Source: Neisseria sp. (GTDB lineage: Bacteria; Pseudomonadota; Gammaproteobacteria; Burkholderiales; Neisseriaceae). Taken from it: 64,000 nt of DNA. Below, in pieces: positions 45,007-54,734 of this stretch (positions are counted from its first letter, which is position 1; each line of letters starts with the position of its first letter). Position numbers and translations under genes: made by a program. Where the stretch lies: assembly GCF_030527965.1 (NCBI RefSeq), contig NZ_JAUMZU010000015.1:1-64000 (forward strand). Reading direction: 5' to 3'. The notes below the pieces were generated by a model that was not told where the DNA came from, did not search any database, and saw nothing but the letters and a program-made list of their open reading frames with translations.

Positions 45007-46083
45007 ATGAAACCGTCTATTTTAGAAAAATTGCAGCAACTGGCAGACCGGTTGGAAGAAGTTACCCAGCTTTTGGGTGCGCCGGAATCTACCGCAGATA
45101 TGGATAATTACCGCAAGTTAAATAAAGAACATGCGGAAATTACGCCGGTTGTGGAAGTTTTCCAGCAATATCGGCAGGCGCAGAGCGATTTGGCCGATGC
45201 GCAAGAAATGCTGGCTGATCCGGAGATGAAAGACTTTGCCGAAGAAGAAATCGAAGGCGCCAAAGCTAAAATCGAAACGCTGGATTTGGCGCTGCAAAAA
45301 CTGCTTTTGCCCAAAGATGCCGATGACGATAAAAATATTTTCATCGAAGTTCGCGCCGGTACGGGAGGCGATGAAGCGGCTTTGTTTGCCGGAGATTTAT
45401 TGCGCATGTACACCCGCTATGCCGAGCGTAACCGCTGGCAGGTGGAAATCGTATCGGCCAATGAAAGCGATTTGGGCGGCTACAAAGAAGTGATTGCCCG
45501 TATTATCGGCTTGGGCGCATATAGCAAGCTGAAATTCGAGAGCGGCGGGCACCGCGTGCAACGCGTTCCTGCCACCGAAAGCCAGGGGCGGATTCATACT
45601 TCGGCTTGTACGGTGGCCGTTATGCCCGAAGCGGACGAATTAGAAGAAATCGAATTAAATCCCGCCGATTTGCGCATCGATACTTTTCGCGCATCCGGTG
45701 CGGGTGGGCAGCATATTAATAAAACGGATTCCGCCGTACGTATCACGCATTTGCCGACCGGTATGGTGGTTGAGTGCCAAGACGGGCGCTCGCAACATGC
45801 CAACAAAGCCCAAGCCATGAAAGTGCTGGCTGCGCGTTTAAACGATATGCAAAAGCGCGAAGCTCAGGCAAAAGAGGCGGCAGAGCGCAAAACCCTTATC
45901 GGCAGCGGCGACCGAAGCGAGCGCATCCGCACCTACAATTATCCTCAAGGCCGGGTATCCGACCACAGGATAAACCTGACCCTGCATAAGCTCGACTTTA
46001 TCATGGATGGCGATCTGGATGAGTTAACGGGTGCTTTGATTGCCGAACATCAGGCGGAATTGTTGGCGGGGATGGGCGATTAG
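45007..46083 (+). CDS. prfA: peptide chain release factor 1
   Basis: RF1 terminates translation at UAA and UAG. The 358-residue product has the catalytic GGQ in [20 protein letters not shown], with the following [16 protein letters not shown] typical of RF1. The N-terminal coiled coil begins [19 protein letters not shown], so ATG 45007 is used rather than an upstream in-frame start. The acyl-carrier gene follows 40 bp later after a single uptake sequence (46098-46109). Confidence 0.97.
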   Translation: MKPSILEKLQQLADRLEEVTQLLGAPESTADMDNYRKLNKEHAEITPVVEVFQQYRQAQSDLADAQEMLADPEMKDFAEEEIEGAKAKIETLDLALQKLLLPKDADDDKNIFIEVRAGTGGDEAALFAGDLLRMYTRYAERNRWQVEIVSANESDLGGYKEVIARIIGLGAYSKLKFESGGHRVQRVPATESQGRIHTSACTVAVMPEADELEEIELNPADLRIDTFRASGAGGQHINKTDSAVRITHLPTGMVVECQDGRSQHANKAQAMKVLAARLNDMQKREAQAKEAAERKTLIGSGDRSERIRTYNYPQGRVSDHRINLTLHKLDFIMDGDLDELTGALIAEHQAELLAGMGD

Positions 46084-46123
46084 CCTGCAATTGGCTATGC
46101 CTGTCTGAAAACAAGGAAAACGA

Positions 46124-46414
46124 ATGGCTTACACCTTTACATTGGCTCCGGATTCGCTGGAAACCGAATTAAAAAAACTGATTCTTGCCGAAGCTGACAA
46201 AGCGGATGAAATCGATATGGCTAACTTTGGCGACGATACGGTTTTATTTGGCGACGAAAGCCCGATTGGTCTGGATTCGCTGGATGCTTTGCAAGTGTCT
46301 GTAGCACTACAGCAGCATTTCCAAGTTCGATTGCAGGGAGACAGAATGGTGCGCAAGCATATGATGTGCGTACGCGATTTAGCGGCTTTTGTGCGCAAGG
46401 AGCATGCCGGATGA
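46124..46414 (+). CDS. acyl carrier protein (aryl-polyene type)
   Basis: A 96-residue phosphopantetheine-binding protein. The acceptor Ser52 lies in the classic GLDSLDALQVSVALQQ context. It is longer and less acidic than AcpP, with a C-terminal RMVRKHMMCVRDLAAFVRKE. The stop overlaps the next gene's ATG (ATGA at 46411-46414), so it is coupled to the ketosynthase. It probably carries the growing chain for the two downstream ketosynthase-like proteins; AcpS or another transferase would activate it (inference). Confidence 0.85.
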   Translation: MAYTFTLAPDSLETELKKLILAEADKADEIDMANFGDDTVLFGDESPIGLDSLDALQVSVALQQHFQVRLQGDRMVRKHMMCVRDLAAFVRKEHAG

Positions 46415-47472
46415 GCTATTTAGTCGGGCACAGCCTGCAGTGTGCGCAAGGAGCGGGGCAGGGTGTCTATGCTACCTTGGCCAAGTTTAAACCGCCAGCC
46501 AAGATTGCTTTCGATTTTTTGAACCAGCCGCAAGAAGCGGCTTATTTTCGATCATTTGATGAGCAACGTTTAAGCCGTCAGGCCTTGTTTTTACTTTTGA
46601 AGCAACATCTCTCCCTTGCCGCTGAAGCAGCAGGATGGGGTATGCAGGCATTGGAGAGCACACCGATATTTATCGGCTCTACAGGCTATTTGCTTTCTGA
46701 CTATGAGTTGGCTTACTTGGCAAATCAATCGGATATGGGCGAACACAGTCTCAACCAGTTTGCCGATGATCTGTTGCAGTATTGCGGCAACCATCAAGTT
46801 TACTGTTTTGCCACTTCCTGCACATCATCCGGCCATGCACTGATGCAGGCGCATGCCATGATTGAAGGCGGGCTGACGGATCGTGCCTTGGTGTTGGGAG
46901 TGGAAAGTTTTAATTTACTGACTTTAATGCATTTTCACAGCTTGGGCTTGTTGGCCGAAACCTGCCGGCCTTTTGAAGGCGACGGGTTTGTGCTGGGCGA
47001 AGGAATTGCTTGTTTAGCCTTATCAAATCAAATGCCGGAGCGTCATCGGTTGCGTCTGATTTCGTCGGCAGCGGCAACGTCAATCCATAATCCGGTGGAA
47101 ACCGCCGCTGCCGGTTTGAGTAGTGTGATGCGGCAGGCATTACGGCAGGGAGCAGCGGCGCCGGAGGATATCGTTTTGGTTAAAGCCCATGCGGTCGGTA
47201 GTAAGAGCAGCGATTCCGCAGAAGCCGAGGCTTTACTTGAAGTGTTCGGCCGCTCGATGCCTTTGGCAGCATTCAAGCCGATGATCGGGCATACTTTGGG
47301 CGCCAGTACGGCGTTAGAAACCGCTTTGTTTTATCAGGCGCTGCAAACAGGCCGTTTAACTGCAGGTGCCTTGCCGGACACGGAATATTTGTTAAAAGAC
47401 GGTAATTACCTTTTTAATTTTTTCGGATTCGGCGGCAATAATGTTTCCTTCTTATGGAAGTGGCAAGCATGA
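46411..47472 (+). CDS. beta-ketoacyl synthase, aryl-polyene type
   Basis: A 353-residue divergent ketosynthase. Probable triad: Cys137 in CFATSCTSSGHALM, His260 in VKAHAVGSKSSDSAEAE (the usual HGTGT is changed to HAVGS) and His294 in KPMIGHTLGAS. Both flanking overlaps are ATGA: with the ACP before it and the KS-like gene after. This coupling suggests the two KS proteins form a heterodimer, as KS/chain-length-factor pairs do. It probably extends a polyene chain on the neighbouring ACP. Confidence 0.8.
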   Translation: MSYLVGHSLQCAQGAGQGVYATLAKFKPPAKIAFDFLNQPQEAAYFRSFDEQRLSRQALFLLLKQHLSLAAEAAGWGMQALESTPIFIGSTGYLLSDYELAYLANQSDMGEHSLNQFADDLLQYCGNHQVYCFATSCTSSGHALMQAHAMIEGGLTDRALVLGVESFNLLTLMHFHSLGLLAETCRPFEGDGFVLGEGIACLALSNQMPERHRLRLISSAAATSIHNPVETAAAGLSSVMRQALRQGAAAPEDIVLVKAHAVGSKSSDSAEAEALLEVFGRSMPLAAFKPMIGHTLGASTALETALFYQALQTGRLTAGALPDTEYLLKDGNYLFNFFGFGGNNVSFLWKWQA

Positions 47473-48215
47473 AACATCAGATTTATCTTAAGGCTGCTTC
47501 ATGTTTCAATGTTGGCGGGCGTACGGATCGTGATTTAAAGCGTTATCTGAAAACGCATTATCATATTGACGCGCGCCGTCTTAGCAGGTTGACGATGTTA
47601 TCGTTGGCAGGCAGCTTACTTTTGGCAAGATACCAGCCGGATGAGAAAACACCTGTTTATGTCGGCAGTAAGTTTAGTTCGCCCACATTGTTTAATGCAA
47701 TGATGGATAATGTATTCGAGCAACAGTTGGCTAAGCCTTTAGATTTTCTCTCCAACCTTCATAATGCCCCCGCTTTCCACGTTGCAGCGGCTTTGGGTTT
47801 GGCTGGCCCGACTGTTTTTCAAACGATTGGAAAAGAAACCGAAGCATGGAGCAAGCCGCTGTTGGTAGCGGCCAACCATGTTGGGCAGAACGGCGGCAGT
47901 GCGCTTGTCGGCTGGTGTAATGAAGCAGAACCGCCCGGTTTGGAAGGAGGCAGTTGCTGGTTGTTGTTATGCAATGAGCAAAGCCAGCACGATTTGCCTG
48001 TTTTGGAGGTTAACAAAGATATGGTTGGCCAAAATAACGCGAATACATTTCAAACAAAAACCGATGGTGGTCTGGAAGGTATTTGCTCGTTGGTAAGGCA
48101 GCTGAATAACGGTAACTGCACTGTTGCATTACCGCTCGGTGGCGGCTTATCAATTGATATCCGGTGTAATACAGGTTTGACGGTTTGGAATGACGATTTA
48201 AGTCATGTAGAGTAA
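47469..48215 (+). CDS. ketosynthase-like protein without active-site Cys (chain-length-factor-like)
   Basis: A 248-residue protein resembling the N-terminal half of a ketosynthase. In the region where KS enzymes have the nucleophile it reads GLAGPTVFQTIGKETEAWSK, with no Cys, and the usual catalytic histidines are not found. The length and lost nucleophile fit the small KS-like partner (chain-length factor) known from aryl-polyene systems. ATG 47469 overlaps the KS stop by ATGA and is preferred to ATG 47454. Probable partner of the preceding KS (inference). Followed by an uptake sequence and a strong terminator. Confidence 0.7.
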   Translation: MKHQIYLKAASCFNVGGRTDRDLKRYLKTHYHIDARRLSRLTMLSLAGSLLLARYQPDEKTPVYVGSKFSSPTLFNAMMDNVFEQQLAKPLDFLSNLHNAPAFHVAAALGLAGPTVFQTIGKETEAWSKPLLVAANHVGQNGGSALVGWCNEAEPPGLEGGSCWLLLCNEQSQHDLPVLEVNKDMVGQNNANTFQTKTDGGLEGICSLVRQLNNGNCTVALPLGGGLSIDIRCNTGLTVWNDDLSHVE

Positions 48216-48334
48216 AGTCGAAATAATGAAAACGCAAAATCTGGTCAGCCACGGTATTTTTCAAAGTTTCAGCGAATCCTCTCGTCTTGTTTCAGACAGG
48301 CTTTGGTAGCCGTCGTTTTTAGTTCGAGATATAA

Positions 48335-48368
48335 AAAAGCCAGATAGTAATAAATCTATCTGGCTTTT
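48335..48368. terminator. bidirectional terminator between the KS-like gene and hupB
   Basis: AAAAGCCAGATAG (48335-48347) and its perfect complement (48356-48368) with an 8-base loop, flanked by A and T runs. Not derived from the uptake sequence. Confidence 0.92.
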
Positions 48369-48384
48369 CTTTTTATAGGGCTCT

Positions 48385-48654
48385 TTACAGTGCGTCTTTC
48401 AGCGCTTTGCCTGCACGGAATTTTGGCGTTTTGGCTGCGGCAATTGTCAGTGGCTGACCGGTTTTAGGATTGCGGCCTTGACGTTCGGCACGTTCGCCAA
48501 CGTAGAAAGTACCAAAACCCACTAAAGTTACAGTATCGCCTTTTTTTAGCGCATTGGTAACGGCATTCATCATACCATCCAGCGCTTTGGTTGCGGCGGC
48601 TTTAGAAATGTCAGCTTCTTGAGCAATTGCTTCGATTAATTCAGACTTGTTCAC
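48385..48654 (-). CDS. hupB: DNA-binding protein HU
   Basis: A histone-like dimer that bends and compacts DNA. The 89-residue product opens [20 protein letters not shown] and has the DNA-arm sequence [26 protein letters not shown] with the intercalating proline and the ending [11 protein letters not shown]. It lies downstream of lon on the same strand, as hupB does in E. coli, but with its own strong promoter. Confidence 0.97.
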   Translation of the reverse strand: MNKSELIEAIAQEADISKAAATKALDGMMNAVTNALKKGDTVTLVGFGTFYVGERAERQGRNPKTGQPLTIAAAKTPKFRAGKALKDAL

Positions 48655-48690
48655 GATTAAGTCCCTTTCTATCGTTGGAAATTTATGAAA

Positions 48691-48705
48691 CCGCTTATAA
48701 AGCGG
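48691..48705 (-). repeat. 6-bp inverted repeat in the hupB leader
   Basis: CCGCTT-ATA-AAGCGG (48691-48705) lies 37 bp upstream of the hupB ATG, inside the predicted 5' leader. Confidence 0.4.
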
Positions 48706-48766
48706 GCATCCACTTGAGAATATGGCTCTTGAGTAATGAAAGATAAGCTTTTCTTACATTTTCGCC

Positions 48767-48796
48767 TTTATAGCAAGTATAAAAAGCAGGTGTCAA
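48767..48796 (-). promoter_or_regulatory. hupB promoter
   Basis: Reading the minus strand: TTGACA (48796-48791), an 18-bp spacer, TATAAA (48772-48767). It lies in the lon-hupB gap and would give a ~105-base leader. Confidence 0.7.
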
Positions 48797-48874
48797 GCGA
48801 AAAGGTACGAATGGTAAGGGGTTTGTACGTATTTAACCCTTCCCATCCGACCTTTACAACACATATCACATTTT

Positions 48875-51328
48875 TTAATGTTGCGTTGCTTTAGTGCTTG
48901 ACTTGGTGCGGCGTGGCGTTTTGGGCATGGCGGGTGCTTTAATGGGCGCGGCGGCTTCTGCAATAAAGCCTCCAGGCTGACGCTCCAAGCCGAGCGCGAA
49001 CACTTCGTCTATCCATTTTACCGGGTGGATTTCCAAACCGTCTTTAACGTTTTGTGGAATTTCCTCCAAGTCTTTGACGTTGCCGTGCGGAATCATCACA
49101 TGGCGGATGCCACCGCGCAAGGCAGCCAGCAGCTTTTCTTTCAACCCTCCGATCGGTAACACTTCGCCCCGCAGAGTGATTTCACCTGTCATGGCAACAT
49201 CGGCACGCACGGGAATGCCGGTAAAAGCGGAAACCATTGCCAAAGTCATGGCAATACCGGCGCTGGGGCCGTCTTTGGGCGTTGCTCCTTCTGGAACGTG
49301 TACGTGAACATCGTTTTTCTCGTAGAAATCGGGCGCTATGCCCAAAACGTCGGCACGTGAGCGCACTACGGTCCACGCTGCGGAGATAGACTCCTGCATC
49401 ACATCGCCCAGTTTACCGGTGCGTATGATATTGCCTTTGCCTTTCATAACCGCCGCTTCAATGGTCAGCAGCTCTCCGCCCACTTCCGTCCAAGCCAGGC
49501 CGGTTACTTGCCCGATTCGGTTTTCATTTTCTGCAACACCGTAATCGAAGCGACGCACACCCAGATAGTCGTGTAGGTTTTTGTCGTCTACCACGATGGC
49601 TTTTGGCTTGCGTTTACGGGTTTTGCCTTTTTGGGTATCTTCTGCAAGCTGCACGTTCATGACAACTTTACGGCAAATTTTCGCGATTTCCCTGTCTAAT
49701 GAGCGAACCCCCGCTTCACGAGTATAGTAACGGACAATGTTGCGAACGGCGCTGTCTTTAATTTCCACCTCACCGGCTTTGACGCCGTTGCGCTTGATTT
49801 GCTTAGGTATTAGATATTGCATGGCAATATTGATTTTCTCATCTTCTGTATACCCGGAAAGACGGATAATTTCCATGCGATCGAGCAGAGCGGGCGGAAT
49901 ATTGAAACTATTGGACGTAGCGATGAACATCACATCGCTCAGATCAAAATCCACCTCAACAAAATGATCGGCAAAGCTGTTGTTTTGCTCGGGATCCAAT
50001 ACCTCTAACAGCGCACTGGCTGGATCTCCGCGGAAATCGTTACCCAGTTTGTCGATTTCATCGAGCAGGAACAATGGGTTTTTAACACCGGCTTTTATCA
50101 TGCTTTGAATGATTTTTCCCGGCATTGAACCGATGTAAGTACGGCGATGGCCGCGGATTTCACTTTCGTCACGCACGCCACCTAACGCCATACGCACATA
50201 TTTGCGGCCGGTGGCTTTGGCGATGGATTCGCCAAGCGAAGTTTTGCCAACTCCGGGCGGGCCTACTAGACATAAAATCGGGCCTTTGAGTTTATCCGTG
50301 CGTTTTTGCACTGCCAGATATTCAAGAATACGCTCTTTAACTTTTTCCAAGCCGTAATGGTCTTCGTTTAAAACCAAATCGGCTTTCGCAATGTCTTTGA
50401 TAACTCGGGTTTTCTTTTTCCAAGGCAATTCAAGCAGTGTGTCGATATAATTGCGCACGACGGTTGATTCCGCAGACATAGGCGGCATCATTTTTAGTTT
50501 TTTAAATTCAGACAGGCTTTTTTCTTCAGCTTCTTTACTCATGCCGGCCGTTCTGATTTTGTTTTCTAATGCTTCGAGTTCGCCGCGTTCGTCGTCTTCT
50601 CCCAATTCTTTCTGAATTGCTTTGACCTGCTCGTTCAAATAATATTCACGTTGCGATTTTTCCATTTGCCGTTTTACACGGCCGCGGATGCGTTTTTCAA
50701 CTTGGAGAATATCAAGTTCGGCTTCCAATTGCCCCAGCAGAAACTCCATTCGGGCAAGAACGTCGATTTTCTCCAGAATGGTTTGTCTGAGCTCAAGTTT
50801 CAATTGCAGATGAGCCGCGATGGTGTCGACTAACCGACCATTGTCTTCGATGCCGTGAATGGTATTGATGATTTCGGTTGGGATTTTTTTATTGGATTTC
50901 GCAAACTGATCAAATTGAGACAAAATGGCGCGACGCAAAGCTTCGGCGTCTGACGGTGTGTGTTCCGGTTCGGCGATGTTGGTGATTTGGGCGGAAAAAT
51001 AATCGCCGTCTCCATTCACAGAAACGGTGCGGGCGCGATGCATTCCCTCAACCAAAACCTTAACCGTGCCGTCGGGCAATTTTAATACTTGTAAAACCGT
51101 TGCGACCGTGCCGATTTCATAAAGGCTGTCGGCAGAGGGTTCCTCATCATTTGGGTTGCGTTGGGCGAGCAGGAAAACAGGAGAGTCTTTTTCCATTGCG
51201 GCTTCAAGCGCGGCAATGGATTTTTGCCTGCCTACAAATAAAGGCAGCACCATGTGAGGATAAACCACCACATCGCGCAAGGGTAACAACGGCAGGGTGC
51301 CGTATTCTTCAAACTGTTTGGTTGCCAT
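48875..51328 (-). CDS. lon: ATP-dependent protease Lon
   Basis: Lon degrades misfolded and regulatory proteins. The 817-residue LonA-type product has the N-terminal substrate domain (TLPLLPLRDVVVYPHMVLPL), long coiled coil, Walker A GPPGVGKTSLGESIA, Walker B LFLLDEIDKLG and the proteolytic domain with catalytic Ser in DGPSAGIAM and Lys in EITLRGEVLPIGGLKEKLL. A reverse uptake sequence (50506-50516) is embedded in the coding region. The C-terminal tail is basic (KTPRRTKSSTK). Confidence 0.97.
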   Translation of the reverse strand: MATKQFEEYGTLPLLPLRDVVVYPHMVLPLFVGRQKSIAALEAAMEKDSPVFLLAQRNPNDEEPSADSLYEIGTVATVLQVLKLPDGTVKVLVEGMHRARTVSVNGDGDYFSAQITNIAEPEHTPSDAEALRRAILSQFDQFAKSNKKIPTEIINTIHGIEDNGRLVDTIAAHLQLKLELRQTILEKIDVLARMEFLLGQLEAELDILQVEKRIRGRVKRQMEKSQREYYLNEQVKAIQKELGEDDERGELEALENKIRTAGMSKEAEEKSLSEFKKLKMMPPMSAESTVVRNYIDTLLELPWKKKTRVIKDIAKADLVLNEDHYGLEKVKERILEYLAVQKRTDKLKGPILCLVGPPGVGKTSLGESIAKATGRKYVRMALGGVRDESEIRGHRRTYIGSMPGKIIQSMIKAGVKNPLFLLDEIDKLGNDFRGDPASALLEVLDPEQNNSFADHFVEVDFDLSDVMFIATSNSFNIPPALLDRMEIIRLSGYTEDEKINIAMQYLIPKQIKRNGVKAGEVEIKDSAVRNIVRYYTREAGVRSLDREIAKICRKVVMNVQLAEDTQKGKTRKRKPKAIVVDDKNLHDYLGVRRFDYGVAENENRIGQVTGLAWTEVGGELLTIEAAVMKGKGNIIRTGKLGDVMQESISAAWTVVRSRADVLGIAPDFYEKNDVHVHVPEGATPKDGPSAGIAMTLAMVSAFTGIPVRADVAMTGEITLRGEVLPIGGLKEKLLAALRGGIRHVMIPHGNVKDLEEIPQNVKDGLEIHPVKWIDEVFALGLERQPGGFIAEAAAPIKAPAMPKTPRRTKSSTKATQH

Positions 51329-51351
51329 CTGATTTTCTGCTTTCTATAAAA

Positions 51352-51379
51352 ATCTTACGGGTATTTTGATGAATGTCAA
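51352..51379 (-). promoter_or_regulatory. lon promoter
   Basis: On the minus strand TTGACA (51379-51374), 16-bp spacer, TAAGAT (51357-51352), ending 24 bases before the lon ATG. It reads as a housekeeping-type promoter; a sigma32 element was not seen. Confidence 0.6.
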
Positions 51380-51607
51380 ATTGGGTCGGAAAATGTTTTT
51401 TCAAGGGATTCTGAAGACTTGTTTTCGCAACAAAGACGGTGCATGGATTGGAAGTGGCTTTTGCGTTAGAATATATATGGTGTTTTATTTCAGACAGGCA
51501 TTCAGTATAGCTTAAATTACGCTTGCCGACATAATTTAAACTGATTGAATATTAACAATCTGTCTTCATATTGATGCCTGTCTGAAAAATTTATAAGGAA
51601 TACAGCT

Positions 51608-51877
51608 GTGGCTGAAGAACAAAAAACGCTTATTGAATTTCCCTGTCGTTTTCCCCTGAAAATTATGGGTGCGAAACACGCCGAATTTCCTGCGGAAATA
51701 TTAAAAGCAGTGCAGACGCATGCGCCGGATACAAACGAAGCACATATGCAGCAAAGAGAAAGTTCGAGCGGCAATTATACTGGACTCACGCTTTCCGTAT
51801 ACGTAGAAAATCAGGAGCAGCTCGACAATATCTACCGTACGCTCACATCGCATCCTATGGTTAAAGTGGTTTTATAA
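51608..51877 (+). CDS. ybeD: YbeD family (DUF493) protein
   Basis: An 89-residue ferredoxin-like-fold protein of the YbeD/HP0495 family: LIEFPCRFPLKIMGAKHAEF near the start and ESSSGNYTGLTLSVYVENQEQLDNIYRTLTSHPMVKVVL at the end. It uses a GTG start at 51608, supported by AAGGAA upstream. lipB starts on the very next base after the stop, keeping the ybeD-lipB-lipA order found in many proteobacteria. Function is unclear; a link to lipoate metabolism is suggested by context only. Confidence 0.88.
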   Translation: MAEEQKTLIEFPCRFPLKIMGAKHAEFPAEILKAVQTHAPDTNEAHMQQRESSSGNYTGLTLSVYVENQEQLDNIYRTLTSHPMVKVVL

Positions 51878-52504
51878 ATGAAAATCGTGCATTTGGGGTT
51901 GGTGGAATACGAGCCGACTTTTGAAGCGATGAAAGCGTTTAACCGCAACCGCGCTGACGATACGGAAGACGAATTGTGGATTGTCGAGCATCCGCCGGTT
52001 TTTACGCAAGGGTTGGCCGGAAAAACCGAGCATCTTTTGGTGCACGATGCCATACCGGTTGTGCAAATCGATCGAGGAGGGCAGATAACTTATCATGGTC
52101 CGGGGCAGCTGGTTGTCTACACAATGATCGATTTCAAACGACGTAAAAGCAGCGTACGCACGATTGTAACGGCGCTGGAGGAAAGTATTATTGAAACCCT
52201 TGCCGAATACGGCATCGTTTCTACAAATGATCCGAAACGCCCGGGTGTTTATGTTGGTCATAAAAAAATCGCATCTTTAGGTCTGAGAATCAAAAACGGT
52301 TCGGTATATCACGGATTGGCTCTGAACGTTGATATGGATTTAACGCCGTTTAGCTATATCAACCCATGTGGTTACGCAGGCCTAGAAATGACGCAAATCG
52401 CAGATTATGTAAATCCGTCGCCTTCGTTGGCGGAGGTTGCCGACAAGCTAACGGCACATTTGGTCGATAAATTAAATTTGAATATGAAAGAAACCTCAAA
52501 ATGA
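51878..52504 (+). CDS. lipB: octanoyltransferase
   Basis: LipB moves octanoyl from ACP to the lipoyl domains of 2-oxoacid dehydrogenases and GcvH. The 208-residue product has [20 protein letters not shown], the lysine in [12 protein letters not shown] and the catalytic cysteine in [14 protein letters not shown]. It overlaps lipA by ATGA (52501-52504), giving coupled translation with the next step. Confidence 0.96.
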   Translation: MKIVHLGLVEYEPTFEAMKAFNRNRADDTEDELWIVEHPPVFTQGLAGKTEHLLVHDAIPVVQIDRGGQITYHGPGQLVVYTMIDFKRRKSSVRTIVTALEESIIETLAEYGIVSTNDPKRPGVYVGHKKIASLGLRIKNGSVYHGLALNVDMDLTPFSYINPCGYAGLEMTQIADYVNPSPSLAEVADKLTAHLVDKLNLNMKETSK

Positions 52505-53466
52505 GCGAAAGCAAAATATTGGATAATAGCCAGGGTGTGAAGCACAAAGGTGCGGCGAAGACAGCCCGCATTCCGATTAAAATTGTGCCGCTCGAAGAAA
52601 AATTGAAGAAGCCGGATTGGATACGCGCCAAATTACCTAGCGGTAAGAAATTCTTTGAGATTAAAAATATTCTGCGCGACCAAAAAATGCATACCGTATG
52701 CGAAGAGGCTAGCTGCCCGAATATCGGCGAGTGTTTTAGCAAAGGTACGGCAACATTCATGATTATGGGTGATATTTGCACGCGTCGATGTCCTTTCTGC
52801 GATGTAGGCCACGGCCGACCCAATCCGCTGGATGTAGAGGAGCCTAAAAATTTAGCGGAATCCGTTGCCGCCATGCGGCTGCGTTATGTTGTGATTACTT
52901 CGGTAGACCGCGACGATTTGCGTGACGGCGGTGCGCAACATTTTGCAGATTGCATCAGCGCTATTCGCGAAACTAGTCCCCACACTAAAATCGAAATTCT
53001 TGTGCCGGACTTCCGCGGTCGTCTGGATATTGCCTTGGATATCCTTTCGCAAACGCCGCCTGATGTCATGAACCATAATCTGGAAACCCACCCGCGCTTG
53101 TACAGACAGGCTCGCCCCGGTTCGGACTATAAACATTCTCTCGAGTTGCTGCGTCGTTATAAAGAAATGATGCCTCATATTCCTACCAAATCAGGCATTA
53201 TGGTTGGCTTGGGGGAAACTGATGAAGAAGTGCGAGAAATCATGAGTGATATGCGGGCGCATAATATCGAAATGATTACGGTTGGCCAATATCTCCAGCC
53301 GAGCGATGGTCATTTACCGGTTTTACGTTATGTTACGCCACAGCAATTTAAAGCGTTTGAACGTGAGGCTTATGAAATGGGCTTTACCAATGCCGCTATC
53401 GGTGCTATGGTAAGGTCAAGTTATCATGCAGATGAACAAGCAGAGCATGCGCTGAATGTGATGTAA
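52501..53466 (+). CDS. lipA: lipoyl synthase
   Basis: LipA inserts two sulfurs into the octanoyl group, using two [4Fe-4S] clusters. The 321-residue radical-SAM protein shows the auxiliary cluster cysteines in [12 protein letters not shown], the SAM cluster [13 protein letters not shown], and the C-terminal [10 protein letters not shown] with the conserved serine that ligates the auxiliary cluster. It ends the ybeD-lipB-lipA operon, followed by a strong terminator. Confidence 0.97.
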   Translation: MSESKILDNSQGVKHKGAAKTARIPIKIVPLEEKLKKPDWIRAKLPSGKKFFEIKNILRDQKMHTVCEEASCPNIGECFSKGTATFMIMGDICTRRCPFCDVGHGRPNPLDVEEPKNLAESVAAMRLRYVVITSVDRDDLRDGGAQHFADCISAIRETSPHTKIEILVPDFRGRLDIALDILSQTPPDVMNHNLETHPRLYRQARPGSDYKHSLELLRRYKEMMPHIPTKSGIMVGLGETDEEVREIMSDMRAHNIEMITVGQYLQPSDGHLPVLRYVTPQQFKAFEREAYEMGFTNAAIGAMVRSSYHADEQAEHALNVM

Positions 53467-53554
53467 ACTACATTATTTCGTTATTTTATATATTAGGCTT
53501 AATAAAGATTTTACTATTTGATGTCTGTTGTATTTCTAAACGGCAGCTAGTTAG

Positions 53555-53587
53555 AATAAAGGTCTTATCATTGATAAGACCTTTATT
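53555..53587. terminator. bidirectional terminator between lipA and cysK
   Basis: A perfect 14-bp stem AATAAAGGTCTTAT (53555-53568) with its complement (53574-53587), loop CATTG. Not an uptake sequence. Confidence 0.92.
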
Positions 53588-53671
53588 TATATTTACTGAA
53601 TTTCCAAAAGAACTATCTGCTGATAATAGGCAAATACCTAAGTAAAGCTATCAGTCATCCGAAAAACGTTA

Positions 53672-54604
53672 TTATGCTAAATCTGCAAATAGCGGAGTTG
53701 AAAGGTAACGCTCGCCGTAAGAGGGAATGAGCACCACGATCAATTTATCTTTGTTTTCCGGTTTTGCGGCAAGTTGTAAGGCACTCCAAATTGCTGCTCC
53801 AGAGGAGATGCCAACTAAAATGCCTTCTTTTTCAGCTGCGGCCCGAGCTACAGAGAAGGCTGCATCGTTAGGAACTTGGATAACACCGTCATAAATACCG
53901 GTATTCAAAATTTTGGGTACAAAACCCGCTCCAATACCTTGAATCGGGTGAGGGCCTTTTTGACCGCCACTCAATACAGGAGAGGCTTCTGGCTCAACAG
54001 CATAAACTTCAACCGATTTTTTTCTCTCTTTCAATACTTCACCCACACCGGTTACTGTACCGCCGGTACCGACCCCTGCAACAAAAATGTCAACCTGACC
54101 GTCGGTATCTCGCCAAATTTCTTCCGCGGTTGTTTTACGGTGAACTTCGGGATTGGCTGTATTTTCGAATTGTTGCGGCATGAAATATACGCCGGGATTA
54201 CTGTCTACCAATTCTTGCGCTTTGGAAATCGCACCGCCCATGCCTTCCGCCGCAGGTGTTAATACCAATTCAGCTCCAAATGCACGAAGAAGCATGCGGC
54301 GTTCTTTACTCATGCTTTCAGGCATAGTGATAACCAATTTGTAGCCGCGTGCTGCGCATACCATAGCCAGGCCGATACCTGTGTTACCACTGGTCGGTTC
54401 TACGATGATGGTGTTTGCATTAATTTTGCCCGCTTTTTCCGCCGCATCAATCATAGCAGCCGCAATACGATCTTTAACGCTACTGCCCGGGTTAAAAAAC
54501 TCTAATTTGGCGACGACTCGTCCGGGCAAGTCTTTACCCAAACGGTTTAATTCGATTAAAGGGGTGTTGCCGATTAAATCAGTAATGCTGCTTGCGATAT
54601 TCAT
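53672..54604 (-). CDS. cysK: cysteine synthase A (O-acetylserine sulfhydrylase)
   Basis: CysK makes cysteine from O-acetylserine and sulfide with PLP. The 310-residue product has the PLP lysine in [14 protein letters not shown], substrate loop [13 protein letters not shown] and the PLP phosphate loop [15 protein letters not shown]. It ends [19 protein letters not shown] precedes ATG 54604. Its upstream gap holds one uptake sequence (54648-54659). Confidence 0.96.
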   Translation of the reverse strand: MNIASSITDLIGNTPLIELNRLGKDLPGRVVAKLEFFNPGSSVKDRIAAAMIDAAEKAGKINANTIIVEPTSGNTGIGLAMVCAARGYKLVITMPESMSKERRMLLRAFGAELVLTPAAEGMGGAISKAQELVDSNPGVYFMPQQFENTANPEVHRKTTAEEIWRDTDGQVDIFVAGVGTGGTVTGVGEVLKERKKSVEVYAVEPEASPVLSGGQKGPHPIQGIGAGFVPKILNTGIYDGVIQVPNDAAFSVARAAAEKEGILVGISSGAAIWSALQLAAKPENKDKLIVVLIPSYGERYLSTPLFADLA

Positions 54605-54734
54605 TTCCTAATACTCCTTAAATTAACGAACAGGTTATACTAAAATAATGCCTGTCTGAAAAACAAATACTTTATTCGAACATGCTTACAACTAAAAGTT
54701 ATTAAGCTTTTAACTCAATCAATGCTTTTTGTAT

